A DNA stretch of 64,000 nt from the NCBI RefSeq assembly GCF_030546645.1, contig NZ_JAUOTO010000002.1, positions 186,001 to 250,000 of the forward strand. Reading direction: 5' to 3'. The stretch's first letter is position 1. Every line of letters starts with the position of its first letter. Positions 54,851 to 64,000 of this stretch are shown here, piece by piece. A program made the position numbers and the translations under genes. Under the pieces are notes generated by a model. The model was given only the letters and a program-made list of their open reading frames with translations. It ran no database searches and was not told the origin of the DNA. Source of the DNA: Flavitalea plasmicola (lineage in GTDB: Bacteria > Bacteroidota > Bacteroidia > Chitinophagales > Chitinophagaceae).

Positions 54851-55682
54851 TATATTCCTCTATCGTCGTGGTGCCTTTGATCGGGGATTCCGTGTTGAAT
54901 GGGTCATTCAATGTGAGGTCCGTCATGGCAGCCATGGAGGCGGCGGCTTTGGGTGAGAAGCCTGCGGATTCCAGGGTTCTTTGCCATTGGTCCTTGGGCG
55001 TCGTTATGGCTGTCACGGGTGTGCCCAAGGCTTTTGCGCATGCATCCGCTACGTCGGCTGCGGAGTAAAATTCCGGACCTTCCACATAATACAGGCCTCT
55101 CTGCTCCACGGGCCGCATCATGAGCCGGGCAGCGACCTTGGCGATGTCTTTAGGCGCCACCATGGGGAGCTTGAACCCGATGGGATACAGGGTGTAGATC
55201 TTCTGCTCCTTTCTGGCCGTCGCCAGCGACCTGTCCCAGTTGCTCATGTAATAGGCGCCCCTGATGATGGAGTGCGGGATGTTCATTGTTTTCAGGGCCT
55301 GCTCCATTTCATACAGCACACCCAGGTCGCCAATGCCATCACCGGGTTGTGCACCATAAGTGGATTCGGCTACGACTTTCTCAATACCTGAATTTTCAAG
55401 CGCTTTTAATATGGCGTATAATGTTCGCCTCTCCTCCATGACGGTGTCGGTGTGGGGAGGGGCCGGAGGATTGAGGAGGAACAGCTTTTTTCCTTGTTTG
55501 AATATATCTTTTAGTTTGTCCGTATCGAGGACGTCAGCAATGGCTACTTTGGCACCCGTCTGCTGCCATTCTATTGCTTTTTTTTCGTTGCGGATGATGA
55601 CCGTGACGGGTTCTCCATGCTGGAGAAGGTTTTTTGCTAAGGCTGAGCCGATGTGGCCCGTGGCGCCGAGAATGAGGTGCAT
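54780..55682 (-). CDS. NmrA-like NAD(P)-binding atypical SDR
   Basis: 300 residues from the ATG at 55682 (MHLILGATGHIGSALAKNLL). The open frame upstream (to 55850) is not conserved-looking and is discarded. Rossmann nucleotide motif GATGHIG at about 6-12, VVAESTYGAQPG and IRGAYYMSNWDRS as in NmrA/HSCARG-type proteins. The catalytic Tyr-Lys pair of classical SDRs is not evident. It could be a quinone/NAD(P)H sensor or reductase. The 3' 71 bases overlap the EamA gene on the opposite strand. Confidence 0.88.
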   Translation of the reverse strand: MHLILGATGHIGSALAKNLLQHGEPVTVIIRNEKKAIEWQQTGAKVAIADVLDTDKLKDIFKQGKKLFLLNPPAPPHTDTVMEERRTLYAILKALENSGIEKVVAESTYGAQPGDGIGDLGVLYEMEQALKTMNIPHSIIRGAYYMSNWDRSLATARKEQKIYTLYPIGFKLPMVAPKDIAKVAARLMMRPVEQRGLYYVEGPEFYSAADVADACAKALGTPVTAITTPKDQWQRTLESAGFSPKAAASMAAMTDLTLNDPFNTESPIKGTTTIEEYISDLSTPSAERPLLQARSQSLAQ

Positions 55683-55772
55683 AATGGATATATTTGGTTT
55701 AAAGGGTATTAGGCAGCAAAAGGTGTTCCCGGGGATGGGTGTGGTGGCGGCGGAATAAATTTTAGATTTTTC

Positions 55773-55804
55773 TTGGGCCACAATTTTTTCTTTTCCTATA
55801 TTTG
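55773..55804 (+). promoter_or_regulatory. Promoter of tRNA-Leu
   Basis: TTG at 55773-55775 and TATATTTG at 55797-55804, about 21 bases apart, match the Bacteroidota -33/-7 elements. The mature tRNA starts 52 bases after the -7 box. Confidence 0.65.
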
Positions 55805-55856
55805 CAGCCCTGAATGAGGAACTAGGCTCGTCAAGAGCGTTGAGTTTCAAAAAGAT

Positions 55857-55940
55857 GCCCAGGTGGCGAAATTGGTAGACGCACTGTGTTCAGGTCGCAG
55901 CGTCCGAAAGGGTGTGAAGGTTCGAATCCTTTCCTGGGCA
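55857..55940 (+). tRNA. tRNA-Leu (anticodon CAG)
   Basis: Class II tRNA of 84 bases. The acceptor GCCCAGG (55857-55863) pairs with CCTGGGC (55933-55939), and the discriminator is A. D-arm GGCGAAATTGGTAGACGC; anticodon stem CTGTG/CGCAG around TTCAGGT, giving CAG. It has a long variable arm (CGTCCGAAAGGGTGTG) and a T-loop TTCGAAT. CCA is not encoded. Confidence 0.97.
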
Positions 55941-55946
55941 CGAAGG

Positions 55947-55969
55947 CCCCGACGAAAGTCGGGGTTTTT
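55947..55969 (+). terminator. Intrinsic terminator after tRNA-Leu
   Basis: Stem CCCCGAC/GTCGGGG (55947-55953 with 55958-55964), GAAA loop and five T. It begins 7 bases after the tRNA. Confidence 0.9.
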
Positions 55970-56106
55970 GCATTTCAGGAGCGTGGCGAGCGATAGCTCG
56001 TCTAAGCGGACAAGTGCAAAAAACGCAGCGCCGAAGGCGCTGGAGGCCTTCGGGCAAGACCCTCGCAGGAGTATAAGGATCAGCGGAGCTAATCCTGACT
56101 GGGCAC
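55970..56106 (+). other. Structured segment ending in a copy of the tRNA 3' end
   Basis: Contains hairpins CGAGC/GCTCG (55987-56000) and CAGCGCC/GGCGCTG (56026-56042), and an AGGAT...ATCCT pairing near 56076-56095. It ends with AATCCTGACTGGGCAC (56091-56106), an imperfect repeat of the tRNA 3' end AATCCTTTCCTGGGCAC (55925-55941). No credible gene: open frames here are shadows of the tRNA and hairpins. Possibly an old attachment-site scar or a repeated structured element. Confidence 0.4.
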
Positions 56107-56438
56107 ACAATATTAAAATAACAAATACATTGTTTTCATCGTTCTATTTTCAGGCTGAAATGCAAGTCGTATCGATTATTCTAAAGAATTGCGAAGGTCA
56201 GGGCCCTGACTATCCGGATCCAATCAGTGGGAAATATTGTTGCGAATGCTTGCAGCCTAATAAGGAAAGAGCTTGATGAAGATAGTTTACCAAAAATTGG
56301 CGAAAAAGATTGTATGCAGGTTTTGATTTAGCCAGCAAGTGCAACTTGTGGCATGAAGCCATTTTAGGGTCTGTAAATTGACTGTGTCAGATAGTACTTT
56401 TTACTATGGCGCCAGTTTCATTTTGAATGCCGACACCG
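56107..56438. other. A+T-rich intergenic stretch, no clear gene
   Basis: The only open frame of note is 38 codons (56160-56276, plus), with four Cys clustered in GKYCCECLQPNKERA. It has no recognised relatives and I do not call it a gene. GGGTCTGTAAATTGACTGTG at 56367-56386 resembles an insertion-sequence end. A loosely complementary string (ACAGTAAATTTGAACC) sits at 56759-56774, just beyond the transposase remnant. Confidence 0.3.
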
Positions 56439-56729
56439 CTAAAAATAACGAACAACTACTACGTTTAAAATAAAGGCCGATATACAAAGGATAAATTTAG
56501 TGAAATTGGTGGTTTCGGTGAACTTCCTTAAAATAAAATATAGCATAATAGACAATACTACATTAACAGCGCTGATAAGATAGTATTTTCTAGATAGTAA
56601 ACCTGTTAGTTCTACGGCAGTGATGTTTTTATAGGTTTCAAAGTCTTTTAGAATGAAATATGCAATAGCCCTATCAATTATCCAAACTGTTATTGGTTGA
56701 ACTAAAGAGATAACAAGTGCTTTCTTCAT
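56439..56729 (-). CDS. Small three-helix membrane protein, function unknown
   Basis: 96 residues, strongly hydrophobic, with helices at about 5-26, 47-68 and 76-95 (KKALVISLVQPITVWIIDRA; YLISAVNVVLSIMLYFILRK; FILCISAFILNVVVVRYF). No family recognised. It is A+T rich and isolated between the tRNA region and an IS256 remnant, so it is either an accessory gene or a passenger. Confidence 0.5.
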   Translation of the reverse strand: MKKALVISLVQPITVWIIDRAIAYFILKDFETYKNITAVELTGLLSRKYYLISAVNVVLSIMLYFILRKFTETTNFTKFILCISAFILNVVVVRYF

Positions 56730-56785
56730 ATTGGGATGTAGAGTATGGACAAATCCAGACAGTAAATTTGAACCAGTTTAATTGC

Positions 56786-56830
56786 GGCGGCGACGGCTCC
56801 ATCCAAAGAGCAAGTCGCCGCCTCTTTTTT
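56786..56830 (+). terminator. Hairpin beside the IS256 remnant
   Basis: GGCGGCGAC (56786-56794) pairs with GTCGCCGCC (56814-56822), followed by TCTTTTTT. In this orientation it would stop transcription entering the transposase remnant from its 3' side in antisense. Confidence 0.6.
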
Positions 56831-56841
56831 ACGGAGCCCTA

Positions 56842-57410
56842 TCATAGATCGGTACTCATTCTCTCTCCAAAGATAATCTTTAGCTGGGATGCAGAAACGG
56901 CCCATCCGTGTAAAGGCATAGTCCATTTTCTGGCGATCCGCTCGGTGGCCAGGCAAATCAATTTCAACAGGGACATGTCACTGGTAAAAGCTCCCTTATT
57001 CTTGGTCACTTTTCGGATTTGGCGATGGTACCCCTCGATCGTGTTGGTCGTATAGATCATTTTTCGGATCGCATCCGGATACCGGAAGTAGGTCGTCAAC
57101 TTATCCCGATTGCTTCTCCAAGAATCGATTACCACCGGATATTTCTTACCCCACTTCTCCTCCAGCTCCAAAAGGTTTGCTTCGGCCTGGTCTTTATTCA
57201 TCGCCTGATAGACGGGCTTTAAATCAGCCATAAATACTTTCTGGTCTTTGCTGGCCACATACTTCAGTGAGTTGCGGATCTGGAGAACCACGCAGGTCTG
57301 AACCTCGGCATTGGGAAAGATCGTCCGGATGGCTTCCTCAAAACCCTTCAGGCCGTCAATACAAGCGATCAGGAGATCCTGAACGACTCTTTGCCTCAGA
57401 TCGGTAGGTC
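56842..57410 (-). pseudogene. IS256-family transposase, 5'-truncated remnant
   Basis: The C-terminal half of an IS256 (mutator-type) transposase. It starts at about TDLRQRVVQDLLIACIDGLK, where the second catalytic Asp lies in IDGLKGF, and continues through EEAIRTIFPNAEVQTC, then VVIDSWRSNRDKLTTYF, IYTTNTIEGYHRQIRK and HGWAVSASQLKIIFGE. Upstream of 57410 the frame is closed by stops and the DNA is unrelated, so the N-terminal half with the first Asp is missing. The usual IVH before IRNSL reads VVL. The copy is inactive. Confidence 0.88.
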
Positions 57411-57547
57411 AGCGAAAAGCATCTGGTATCTTCACTTATACAGATCCCTCAACACCCATCGAGCGTTGCTACACCGGGCTTAGATGGTGTGATGTCCGGG
57501 CCTTTTCACCCAGTCATATCTATCATTCATTTTCAAAACTATGATTT

Positions 57548-57581
57548 AAAAAAATGGGAATGCTTCCTGCGAAGCATTCCC
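57548..57581 (-). terminator. Intrinsic terminator of the GH74-like gene
   Basis: Perfect 11-bp stem GGGAATGCTTC/GAAGCATTCCC (57556-57566 with 57571-57581), CTGC loop, and a T-tract on the minus strand (complement of 57548-57555). It lies 22 bases after the stop codon. The stretch 57411-57547 shows no gene. Confidence 0.95.
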
Positions 57582-57602
57582 AATTAACTGATGAGAAATT
57601 TA

Positions 57603-60600
57603 TTATTTAACGATGATCTTCTTAGTGAAGCTACCTGCATTCGAATTTATCCGCACCATATAGAGCCCTGTCTTAAGCTGCGAATTGATCTGTATCCCGT
57701 TACCGCCCTGAACATTCTTTTTGTAAACCATTCTGCCCAGGTCATCATAAATACTTACGACAGCCTTTTCGATAGATCCCGGAAGAAGGATCATAAACCG
57801 TCCGCCATCGGAGGGGTTCGGATACAGGCTAACAGCATCCTCATTATTCGGATTCAGGCTAACAGCACCCCCATTAATTATGTTCACTTGCGATGCTATT
57901 TTGGTGCCTTGGCCCGGAATGAACGGCGAGAGATAGTTTCCGGCGATCACCTGTTGCGTAATGCCGGGACCCTGCCAGGCTACAGCTACATTATCTCCAC
58001 CAGAACCTTCCTTGTGAAGCACTTCGATGTAATATTTTTGGCCGGCAGTGAGGTTAATGGTAACAGACTGCTGTGTGCTGTACTTATTCCATTCTCTCGA
58101 ATTCGTCCATCCACTTACGTATGCTATCCTTGATGCATTAGCCGGGTTGTCGTTGGTGCTCAGGTATAGCTCCGTGTTATCATCTCCCGCCAGCCAGAAA
58201 GTGTAGCTTCCACTTGCAGGCGGATAGATATAGCCGCGAATTCTGGTTCCATAGTTATCTGCCCAGTTGGTGGGGCCTTCCAGGCTGGTGAGCTGCCCGC
58301 TACCTGTTGGATTGTTTGGATAATTGGCATTGGAGGTGAGGTTGCTGATAGCAGTTCCGCTGATCCCTGTCCAGTATTCTCTCAGTATGGAGCCGGTAAC
58401 GGCGAGGCTAAAGGTCTGCGTGCTTTGGCATCCGCTGGTATTGGTATAGGTGGCCACATAGTTCCCTGCCTGGTTTACCTGGATATTTGAAATGCCTGCT
58501 TCACGTGTAGTAGCACTAAAATTATTCGGACCGCTCCAGCTCCACGATCCTCCCTGCACAGGCTGTGGGCCAAACAGCACACTGCCCCCCGCTGCTACAG
58601 TAGCGTTGGCTGTCTGCTGCCAGCTTCCGCCATTAATCTGTACATAGGGTGTAATAGACGTAGGAGTACAGCTGCTGCCACCCAATTCGATAGTAATCAG
58701 ACCACGTCCCACGGTACACATATATGCACGGCCATATACGTTCATATCGCCCATTATAAAATTACCGTTCCCCACACCTCCCCACTCATGGGCATCGTCA
58801 TTTATTCGTGTCCAGGAAGCACCCTGGTCAGTAGAACGGAAAACACCTTTAACTCCGCCAACAGTTCCCCAAATATAGACAGTGGGATAAGTAGCTCCCG
58901 TTGCAGCTTTGCCAAATCCAACAGCTCTGCAATAAGTAACATTGGAAACAGTTGTCCATGAGGTTCCATTATTTGTAGTATACGTCAATCCATTCGCCAA
59001 AGCCACCCACACATGTCCCTCATTGCCGGGAACAGCCCTTGCACGATTTGAACCACCTGAACCGGGATTGGATGATGAGGCGGTAAAACTTACTCCTTTA
59101 TTGGTACTTACTAACAGTTGTCCGCTGCCAGGACTATAAATATAAAATTTATTGGCATTCACGTAGTCTGCTATTGGATGAGCATCCTGCACATTAGTAA
59201 CTCCTGTACTTGTCCAAGATCCTCCATTATTGGTTGAATAATAAGTAGTACTTGCGCCGCCGGGACAATGAAGTGTCGTATTTCCATCTGCTGACAATGC
59301 TACTTTCCCATAGCCGCCGCCATTAGTAGAAGCCGCTTGCGTCCAGGTTGCTCCCTGATCGGTAGAGTAATATAATTTATCCGTAGCTCTTACTACTTTA
59401 TTAATATTATTTGCGGCATAAGCTAACCCGTTGTTAGAAGCTGTGGTTGGAGTATGTACCTGCGACGGATAGGCATAAACATCTGAATATGTTGCTCCAT
59501 ATTGGTCTCCTACTCCTGTAATAAAATTACCACCGGGAATGCTGATGGCATCCATCACGACGGTTTCTTCCATTCCTTTTACATCAAATTTCCAGGAAGT
59601 GGTGGATGCATTGATATCATCGCAGGTAAAAAGTCCATTCCCCGATATAACCCTTACTCTTGCCGTATTTAACGGGTCAAAGTCAATGCTACCCGCCCAA
59701 TGTATCCCACGACCAGCGATCCAGCCAATGCCGTTATTGTTCAGGGTACTTGTGGGCGTCAACTTTGAGGCCCAGGTACTTCCTCCGTCGGTAGAAAAGT
59801 AAATAAAATCCGCCCATGTGGTGCCAAACTGATTGTTGCTCCACACGTTAGTAGTTGAAGCAATAATCCTGTTCGAATTTGCCGGATCAACACTTATTCC
59901 GCTATAAGGGTAATTATTCCCATTTGGAGTAATGTTGGTCCAGGCTCCGGTAGCAGTAGTAAGTTTGTAAACTCTTCCGCTGCTGCCGTTCGATGGACCC
60001 TCAGCGTCCGCCATTGCCACATATAAGGAAGAATTATCAGGAGATAAAACAGCCCTGTGTGGCATAAATGAATTATCAGGCTGAATTGCTGTGAAAGTGC
60101 TGCCTCCGTCGGTACTTTTATATATATTACTGCCTCCCGTGCGGGAAACTCCTATATAAATAGTTTTGGTAACTCCTCCCGAAACACTGGAAGGGTCAAA
60201 CACTACAAAGCAGATGCCGTTTCCATTGCTTGTTGTTGTTACTCCATTCCAGGCCAGCGTCCAGTTGGATCCTCCGTTGGTACTTTTCCATAAACCATTT
60301 GCTCTTGTTCCGCAAAAAAGGATGTTACTGTTATTAGGATCCACAGCCAGGCGTTCCCCGTTGGATCTTCCCATTCCATTTCCATGAGCAGTGAATTGTG
60401 AGGTTACTACCACTTCAGTAAATGTATTTCCCTTATCTGTGGATTTTAAGATCGCTGTTTTCCCACCGTTGAAGTAAGAAGTTCCTGCAAGTATATATAG
60501 ATTATTTGCATTCCGGGGGTCCAGCGCCAGTGCTTCCACCCCCTGGTATGTAGTTTGATCCTCTGAAGTCCAATCGAGCAAAGGAATCCATTTTGAATTT

Positions 60601-60824
60601 ACGGCATCCCAACGGTAAGCGCCTCCAACATCCGTCCGACAGTAAATATCGCCTGATGTTTTATGACTTATAATTCCTGATACAAAACCGCCTCCACCCA
60701 AGGCTACATTACCAAATGTTTGTCCAATTAGTTTTGTTTGTGAAAAGCAAGAAAGAATCAGCAAAAAAGCCACTATAAATCGTGGCCGACAATAAAAAGG
60801 GCTAAAAGCGTTAGTCTTTGTCAT
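57603..60824 (-). CDS. Secreted GH74-like glycanase with PA14 and T9SS sorting domain
   Basis: 1073 residues. Signal peptide to about 35. A GH74-type double beta-propeller spans roughly 36-720: FGNVALGGGGFVSGIISH, then RTDVGGAYRWD and WIPLLDWTSEDQ, and many BNR/Asp-box strands such as STDGGSTFTA, STDQGASWT. These are the hallmarks of xyloglucan-active GH74 enzymes. Then come an Ig/PKD-like domain (about 725-810), a PA14 domain (about 815-965; REYWTGISGTAI, GYIYPPASGSYTFWLAGDDN) and a C-terminal type A T9SS sorting domain (about 1000-1073; SLYPNPSDGG ... GLYMVRINSNAGSFTKKIIVK). It is probably exported through T9SS and displayed on the surface. Substrate (xyloglucan or a related beta-1,4-glucan) is by family. 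Confidence 0.88.
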   Translation of the reverse strand: MTKTNAFSPFYCRPRFIVAFLLILSCFSQTKLIGQTFGNVALGGGGFVSGIISHKTSGDIYCRTDVGGAYRWDAVNSKWIPLLDWTSEDQTTYQGVEALALDPRNANNLYILAGTSYFNGGKTAILKSTDKGNTFTEVVVTSQFTAHGNGMGRSNGERLAVDPNNSNILFCGTRANGLWKSTNGGSNWTLAWNGVTTTSNGNGICFVVFDPSSVSGGVTKTIYIGVSRTGGSNIYKSTDGGSTFTAIQPDNSFMPHRAVLSPDNSSLYVAMADAEGPSNGSSGRVYKLTTATGAWTNITPNGNNYPYSGISVDPANSNRIIASTTNVWSNNQFGTTWADFIYFSTDGGSTWASKLTPTSTLNNNGIGWIAGRGIHWAGSIDFDPLNTARVRVISGNGLFTCDDINASTTSWKFDVKGMEETVVMDAISIPGGNFITGVGDQYGATYSDVYAYPSQVHTPTTASNNGLAYAANNINKVVRATDKLYYSTDQGATWTQAASTNGGGYGKVALSADGNTTLHCPGGASTTYYSTNNGGSWTSTGVTNVQDAHPIADYVNANKFYIYSPGSGQLLVSTNKGVSFTASSSNPGSGGSNRARAVPGNEGHVWVALANGLTYTTNNGTSWTTVSNVTYCRAVGFGKAATGATYPTVYIWGTVGGVKGVFRSTDQGASWTRINDDAHEWGGVGNGNFIMGDMNVYGRAYMCTVGRGLITIELGGSSCTPTSITPYVQINGGSWQQTANATVAAGGSVLFGPQPVQGGSWSWSGPNNFSATTREAGISNIQVNQAGNYVATYTNTSGCQSTQTFSLAVTGSILREYWTGISGTAISNLTSNANYPNNPTGSGQLTSLEGPTNWADNYGTRIRGYIYPPASGSYTFWLAGDDNTELYLSTNDNPANASRIAYVSGWTNSREWNKYSTQQSVTINLTAGQKYYIEVLHKEGSGGDNVAVAWQGPGITQQVIAGNYLSPFIPGQGTKIASQVNIINGGAVSLNPNNEDAVSLYPNPSDGGRFMILLPGSIEKAVVSIYDDLGRMVYKKNVQGGNGIQINSQLKTGLYMVRINSNAGSFTKKIIVK

Positions 60825-60835
60825 AATTGTGGTTT

Positions 60836-61045
60836 TTAATAGTTGGAGAAACAGAGAGTTCCGGAGAATGGGGTATACAAACCGGTAGCCATGTATAGCA
60901 GGCTACTTTGAGCGGGGTTAAAAACAAGTCCGGCTAGGTAACCACCGGCACCGATCTTTACATTTTTCCAAGCATAGGTGTGAGCAATAGCTTTTGCTGA
61001 CATATGTGCAACAATAAGAGCAGCAAAAACTTTTTTGGATAACAT
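60836..61045 (-). pseudogene. Truncated GH74-like N-terminal fragment
   Basis: From the ATG at 61045 there are 69 codons: a signal peptide (MLSKKVFAALIVAHMSAKAIA) and then HTYAWKNVKIGAGGYLAGLV, matching the first strand of GH74 enzymes and the start of the intact gene downstream (FGNVALGGGGFVSGII). The frame then ends after SGTLCFSNY, without propeller blades. It ends 11 bases before the intact GH74 start. It is either a broken duplicate or the relic of a recombination. A small secreted leader peptide is a less likely reading. Confidence 0.65.
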
Positions 61046-61124
61046 TGTTTCATATGAGCGTATTTTATTCGTTGGCTGAAGCCGTTCTGATATCAAATGT
61101 TATGCCATACCGGTTGCACCCTGA

Positions 61125-61200
61125 TGCCTGATTGTTTCAAATTAGGGTAGGAAATGTTCACCAGGGTGCCTGATTGTTTCAAGACAGGGTGGGAAATGTT
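61125..61200. repeat. 34-bp imperfect direct repeat, 42-bp period
   Basis: TGCCTGATTGTTTCAA followed by a GGGTRGGAAATGTT-type block occurs at 61125-61158 and again at 61167-61200, with only a few mismatches. It sits in the A+T-rich gap (61046-61314) between the GH74 fragment and the esterase stop codon. The gap shows no gene. Confidence 0.7.
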
Positions 61201-61314
61201 AAGGAGTGATTTTTATATCACGCATTCGGGAGGAAATCCAAAGACTATCTTTGAAGAAGGGACATCGATGCTTTTCGTAGAAACCGGAGATCGGTGAATA
61301 CATTCAAAAGTGAA

Positions 61315-63348
<2,034 letters not shown>

Positions 63349-63551
63349 TTAATTAACGAGTAATCGCCCTTAGCCATTTAATTTATACAATATATTTGAT
63401 TCGGTGGAAGAAATCGCCAGCATTTGTTATCAATATGATAGAAATTGTAATTTAACGGGCAAAAAAAGAATAAGAGGCTATCAATTGTTGCGGAAGGCGA
63501 TACCTGTAAATCATCAAAGAAGACATCTACATTTGGCGTCCCAAAAACCCA

Positions 63552-63947
63552 TCATTCGCACAAATTAAACGCATCCTCTAAAGCCAATTTAATCTTAATC
63601 ACATCGTCATCTTCAGCAACGGCAATTTTCTGAGGGGAAATGTTTGTAAAACCTCCCTTGGGCAAATTAATTGTTGGACAAAAAGAAATAATCTTCCCTT
63701 GTTTTACGATCTGAACGTATTTAGAACCATCATAAAGTTCTTTTTCTTTATTCAAGCCAATCTTTCTTAAATATTCCTTCGCGTGATCGGACCAATTAGC
63801 CGGATTTGGCGATACCTTCTTCTCGTCTCGCAAAGCCGAGAGAATATGCCCCACTAGTTCATCTGAATTTGCAGTATTATCCAACCATATAAATGGTTCG
63901 GATGCTATTCGCGCGCCCATTTTAATCTTTGCTAATGCGTGTATCAA
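63552..63947 (-). CDS. CdiI-like contact-inhibition immunity protein (DUF1436-like)
   Basis: 131 residues starting at TTG 63947 (an ATG at 63920 is the alternative). No signal peptide. The second half, KYVQIVKQGKIISFCPTI, then PKGGFTNISPQKIAV and a final IKLALEDAFNLC, matches my memory of the DUF1436 CdiI immunity family (Tyr/Val/Ile strand, PT motif, GGF, terminal helix with Cys). Members neutralise the toxin domain of a CdiA or RHS protein. The TTG overlaps the TGA of a frame entering from the right edge (TTGA), so the two genes are coupled. TTG is favoured by this overlap and by AAGGAAAG just upstream. The toxin would lie beyond the window. Confidence 0.6.
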   Translation of the reverse strand: MIHALAKIKMGARIASEPFIWLDNTANSDELVGHILSALRDEKKVSPNPANWSDHAKEYLRKIGLNKEKELYDGSKYVQIVKQGKIISFCPTINLPKGGFTNISPQKIAVAEDDDVIKIKLALEDAFNLCE

Positions 63948-64000
63948 GAACTTTCCTTTTTTTCAAACTTATATATTGCTGCTACGCTCATGGCTTTTAC
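63944..64000 (-). CDS. Partial C-terminus of an upstream gene (candidate toxin)
   Basis: A minus-strand frame open from the right edge encodes VKAMSVAAIYKFEKKESS and stops at TGA 63944-63946, overlapping the TTG start of the immunity-like gene. Only 18 codons are visible, so no family can be assigned. Position directly before an immunity-like gene suggests the toxin end of a CdiA/RHS protein. Confidence 0.4.
   Translation of the reverse strand, partial: VKAMSVAAIYKFEKKESS

Noticed and set aside
55847..56110. Minus-strand and plus-strand open frames over the tRNA
   Set aside because: They read through tRNA-Leu and the following hairpins. Frames of this kind next to tRNAs are not genes.
57411..57547. 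Missing 5' half of the IS256 transposase
   Set aside because: I translated the region in the relevant frames and found stops and no IS256 motifs, so the element is truncated rather than frameshifted.
63391..63398. Plus-strand TATATTTG promoter box
   Set aside because: It matches the -7 consensus but no gene or structured RNA follows on that strand. Chance is likely in A+T-rich DNA.

Overview
The window looks like a chromosomal segment of a Bacteroidota bacterium, most likely a member of the Chitinophagaceae. The evidence is a SusC/SusD pair, a C-terminal type IX secretion sorting domain, large RHS proteins with a DUF6443-like region, a CCDC81-type HU-domain membrane protein, and promoter -7 boxes of the Bacteroidota form TAnnTTTG (for example at 12704, 18814 and 55797). 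Shine-Dalgarno sites are weak, and TTG or GTG starts are used in places. Housekeeping stretches are fairly G+C rich. Several accessory stretches (about 20.3-32 kb, 56-61 kb and 63.3-64 kb) are visibly richer in A+T.

Layout. 0-20.3 kb is mostly core: an M1 metallopeptidase, an NlpC/P60 lipoprotein, dnaE, thioredoxin, a frameshifted exported protein, a NupG-type permease, mqnE (futalosine menaquinone pathway), an FtsX/MacB-type ABC permease, sdaA, an HU-CCDC81 membrane protein, a DUF985 cupin, an amidohydrolase with a Rieske oxygenase, a free-methionine-sulfoxide reductase and a NodB-type deacetylase lipoprotein. 20.3-32.0 kb is a six-gene minus-strand RHS operon: an outer-membrane coiled-coil/barrel protein, an RHS protein without a core, a 1913-residue RHS-core protein with a hydrophobic glycine-rich tail, then a membrane protein, a 43-codon ORF and a secreted protein. 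Four direct repeats spaced by two helical turns lie upstream of this operon.

32.3-46.7 kb is a minus-strand locus bracketed by two closely similar ROK-family regulators. Between them are SusC, SusD, a monothiol redoxin, a cytochrome c fused to a PHM-like dicopper monooxygenase that retains all six copper ligands, an FG-GAP/UnbV-ASPIC protein and a vanadium haloperoxidase-like enzyme. The genes suggest uptake of an unknown substrate coupled to oxidative or halide chemistry outside the cytoplasm. A strong hairpin after susD separates the importer from the enzymes.

46.9-55.7 kb returns to core functions: GH1 beta-glucosidase, miaA, a PRiA4_ORF3 protein, a CCA/HD nucleotidyltransferase, a GT9 glycosyltransferase, a TsaC/Sua5 protein, dapD, an EamA transporter and an NmrA-like protein. 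A tRNA-Leu(CAG) at 55.86 kb is followed by an imperfect copy of its own 3' end. After it come an IS256 transposase remnant, a secreted GH74-like glycanase with PA14 and T9SS domains, a truncated GH74 copy, a double-domain CE1-type esterase and a CdiI-like immunity gene. That immunity gene is translationally coupled to a gene running off the right edge. The segment to the right of the tRNA has the look of an accessory island.
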